Shown here: positions 4,753-5,358 of the stretch, piece by piece
How positions within the stretch are numbered: position 1 is the first letter of the stretch
How the letters are laid out: each line of letters starts with the position of its first letter
Assembly: GCF_001557235.1 (NCBI RefSeq)
Contig: NZ_LSJI01000198.1
Span: 1-5,358, forward strand
From: Phenylobacterium sp. CCH9-H3
GTDB taxonomy: Bacteria > Pseudomonadota > Alphaproteobacteria > Caulobacterales > Caulobacteraceae
DNA length: 5,358 nt
Reading direction: 5' to 3'
Program-made: the position numbers and the translations under genes
Notes under the pieces: generated by a model
What the model was told of the DNA's origin: nothing
The model's input: only the letters and a program-made list of their open reading frames with translations
The model's database searches: none

Positions 4753-5241
4753 CTACCCGAGCGCTCGACCTGCGAGTTTGACGAGGTGGTTCCGCTCGAC
4801 GGGCCGATAGGCCACAGAGCCGTGTGGCGCGCAGTAGGCCCCGCGCACGGCCGGCCGGCCGCACAGGCAGAAGTCGTCAGCCAGGGGTTCGCCGATCGGC
4901 CAACGGCACTGCCCGAAGCGCACGGTCACGACGGTTGCGAGACCGCTCTGCGGGAGGGGCAGTCCAGGGGACGCCGCGACGAGCGACGGGAGGGCCTTGC
5001 AGCTCGGAGGCCTGGACGGCAGGCGTGCCCGACGCTCGCGGCGCTGGTCCGCACGGCCTGCGCCCGGCAGGCGCGCGCCGGTCCGACCGCTCAGGCCGAG
5101 CCGATGAATCTTCCCGATCACCGCGTTGCGCGTAATGCCGGCGCCGAGGTCGCGGGCAATCTGGCTGGCGCTGGCGCCGTCCTTCCAGAGTTTGCTGAGG
5201 GTCTCGACGCGATCGTCGGTCCAGGTGTCGCGGGCGACCAT
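4753..5241 (-). CDS. gcrA: GcrA-family cell-cycle transcription regulator
   Basis: The start is set at the ATG at 5241, which has GGAG (5253-5250) eight bases upstream and begins just before the family's WTDERV-like opening (WTDDRVETLSKLW, residues 7-19). An upstream in-frame ATG at 5343 adds an Arg/Ser-rich stretch unlike GcrA. The product has 162 residues, close to the usual size. Residues 22-53 are the helix-turn-helix (GASASQIARDLG, then TRNAVIGKIHRLGLSGR), nearly identical to canonical GcrA. A basic, Pro-rich linker follows. The C-terminal sigma70-interacting region (about 110-148) holds QCRWPIGEP, DFCLCG, YCAPH and AYRP, with C112, C127, C137 and H140 as a possible metal-binding set. 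In Caulobacter, GcrA binds sigma70-RNA polymerase and activates promoters with CcrM-methylated GANTC sites. Placement near a relaxase suggests an accessory paralogue, not the core chromosomal copy; this is inferred from context. Confidence 0.93.
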   Translation of the reverse strand: MVARDTWTDDRVETLSKLWKDGASASQIARDLGAGITRNAVIGKIHRLGLSGRTGARLPGAGRADQRRERRARLPSRPPSCKALPSLVAASPGLPLPQSGLATVVTVRFGQCRWPIGEPLADDFCLCGRPAVRGAYCAPHGSVAYRPVERNHLVKLAGRALG

Positions 5242-5358
5242 GGGGGTGTCTCCGGTTGACGAGCCCGATCGGCTCGCCTCCCGCCCGCCCTTGCTCCGCC
5301 TCCGCGTGAGGGATCGTTCGTTAACAGCGGCCCCCGCCGTCAAGGGCCTCGCACCCGG
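5242..5358 (-). promoter_or_regulatory. gcrA upstream region with a small dyad
   Basis: No gene is seen here. CGAGCC (5260-5265) and GGCTCG (5271-5276) form a six-pair dyad just upstream of the gcrA SD. A minus-strand TTGACG (5343-5338) resembles a -35 box, but the best -10-like word (TAACGA, 5323-5318) is only 14 bp away, too close for a standard sigma70 promoter. The promoter is presumably in this stretch or beyond the window edge, but I cannot place it. Confidence 0.25.

Overview
The base composition is high-GC, and the only lineage marker is a GcrA-family regulator (4753-5241, minus). GcrA is known essentially from Alphaproteobacteria. This points to an alphaproteobacterial accessory region, possibly from Caulobacterales, Sphingomonadales or Rhizobiales; the genus cannot be read from the sequence. 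A VirD2/DUF3363-type relaxase (2036-3277, minus) makes it likely that the window lies within, or is a remnant of, a conjugative or mobilizable element. No type IV secretion genes, integrase or attachment site are visible here.

Layout. Positions 1-200 hold the 3' end of an unrecognised plus-strand gene. Positions 201-447 are non-coding and rich in dyads: an imperfect 267-310 inverted repeat, three copies of the 8-mer TCTATACA at exact 20-bp centre spacing, and a hairpin ending two bases before the next start codon. A complete Fic-domain AMP-transferase with a built-in inhibitory motif and a C-terminal winged helix follows (448-1539, plus). It converges, across 34 bp, on a minus-strand series. 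Read in its own direction from the right, that series is gcrA (5241-4753), a DUF2493/SLOG-fold protein (4502-3570), a strong intrinsic terminator (3549-3513), a non-coding region with an inverted repeat and 10-bp phased repeats that could be oriT or the relaxase promoter/operator (3512-3278), the relaxase (3277-2036), and a 124-residue protein of unknown function (1948-1574).

How the parts may work together (inference). The relaxase would nick an adjacent oriT and lead DNA transfer using machinery encoded elsewhere. The GcrA paralogue could tie element gene expression to host CcrM (GANTC) methylation; two GANTC sites lie just upstream of the DUF2493 gene. The DUF2493 protein probably binds a nucleotide or nucleotide-derived ligand. 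The Fic protein probably AMPylates a protein and may control its own promoter through its winged helix. The most noteworthy points are the regularly spaced operator-like array before fic, a relaxase that stops well short of its usual family length, the repeat-bearing region upstream of it, and a cell-cycle regulator paralogue in a mobile-element setting.
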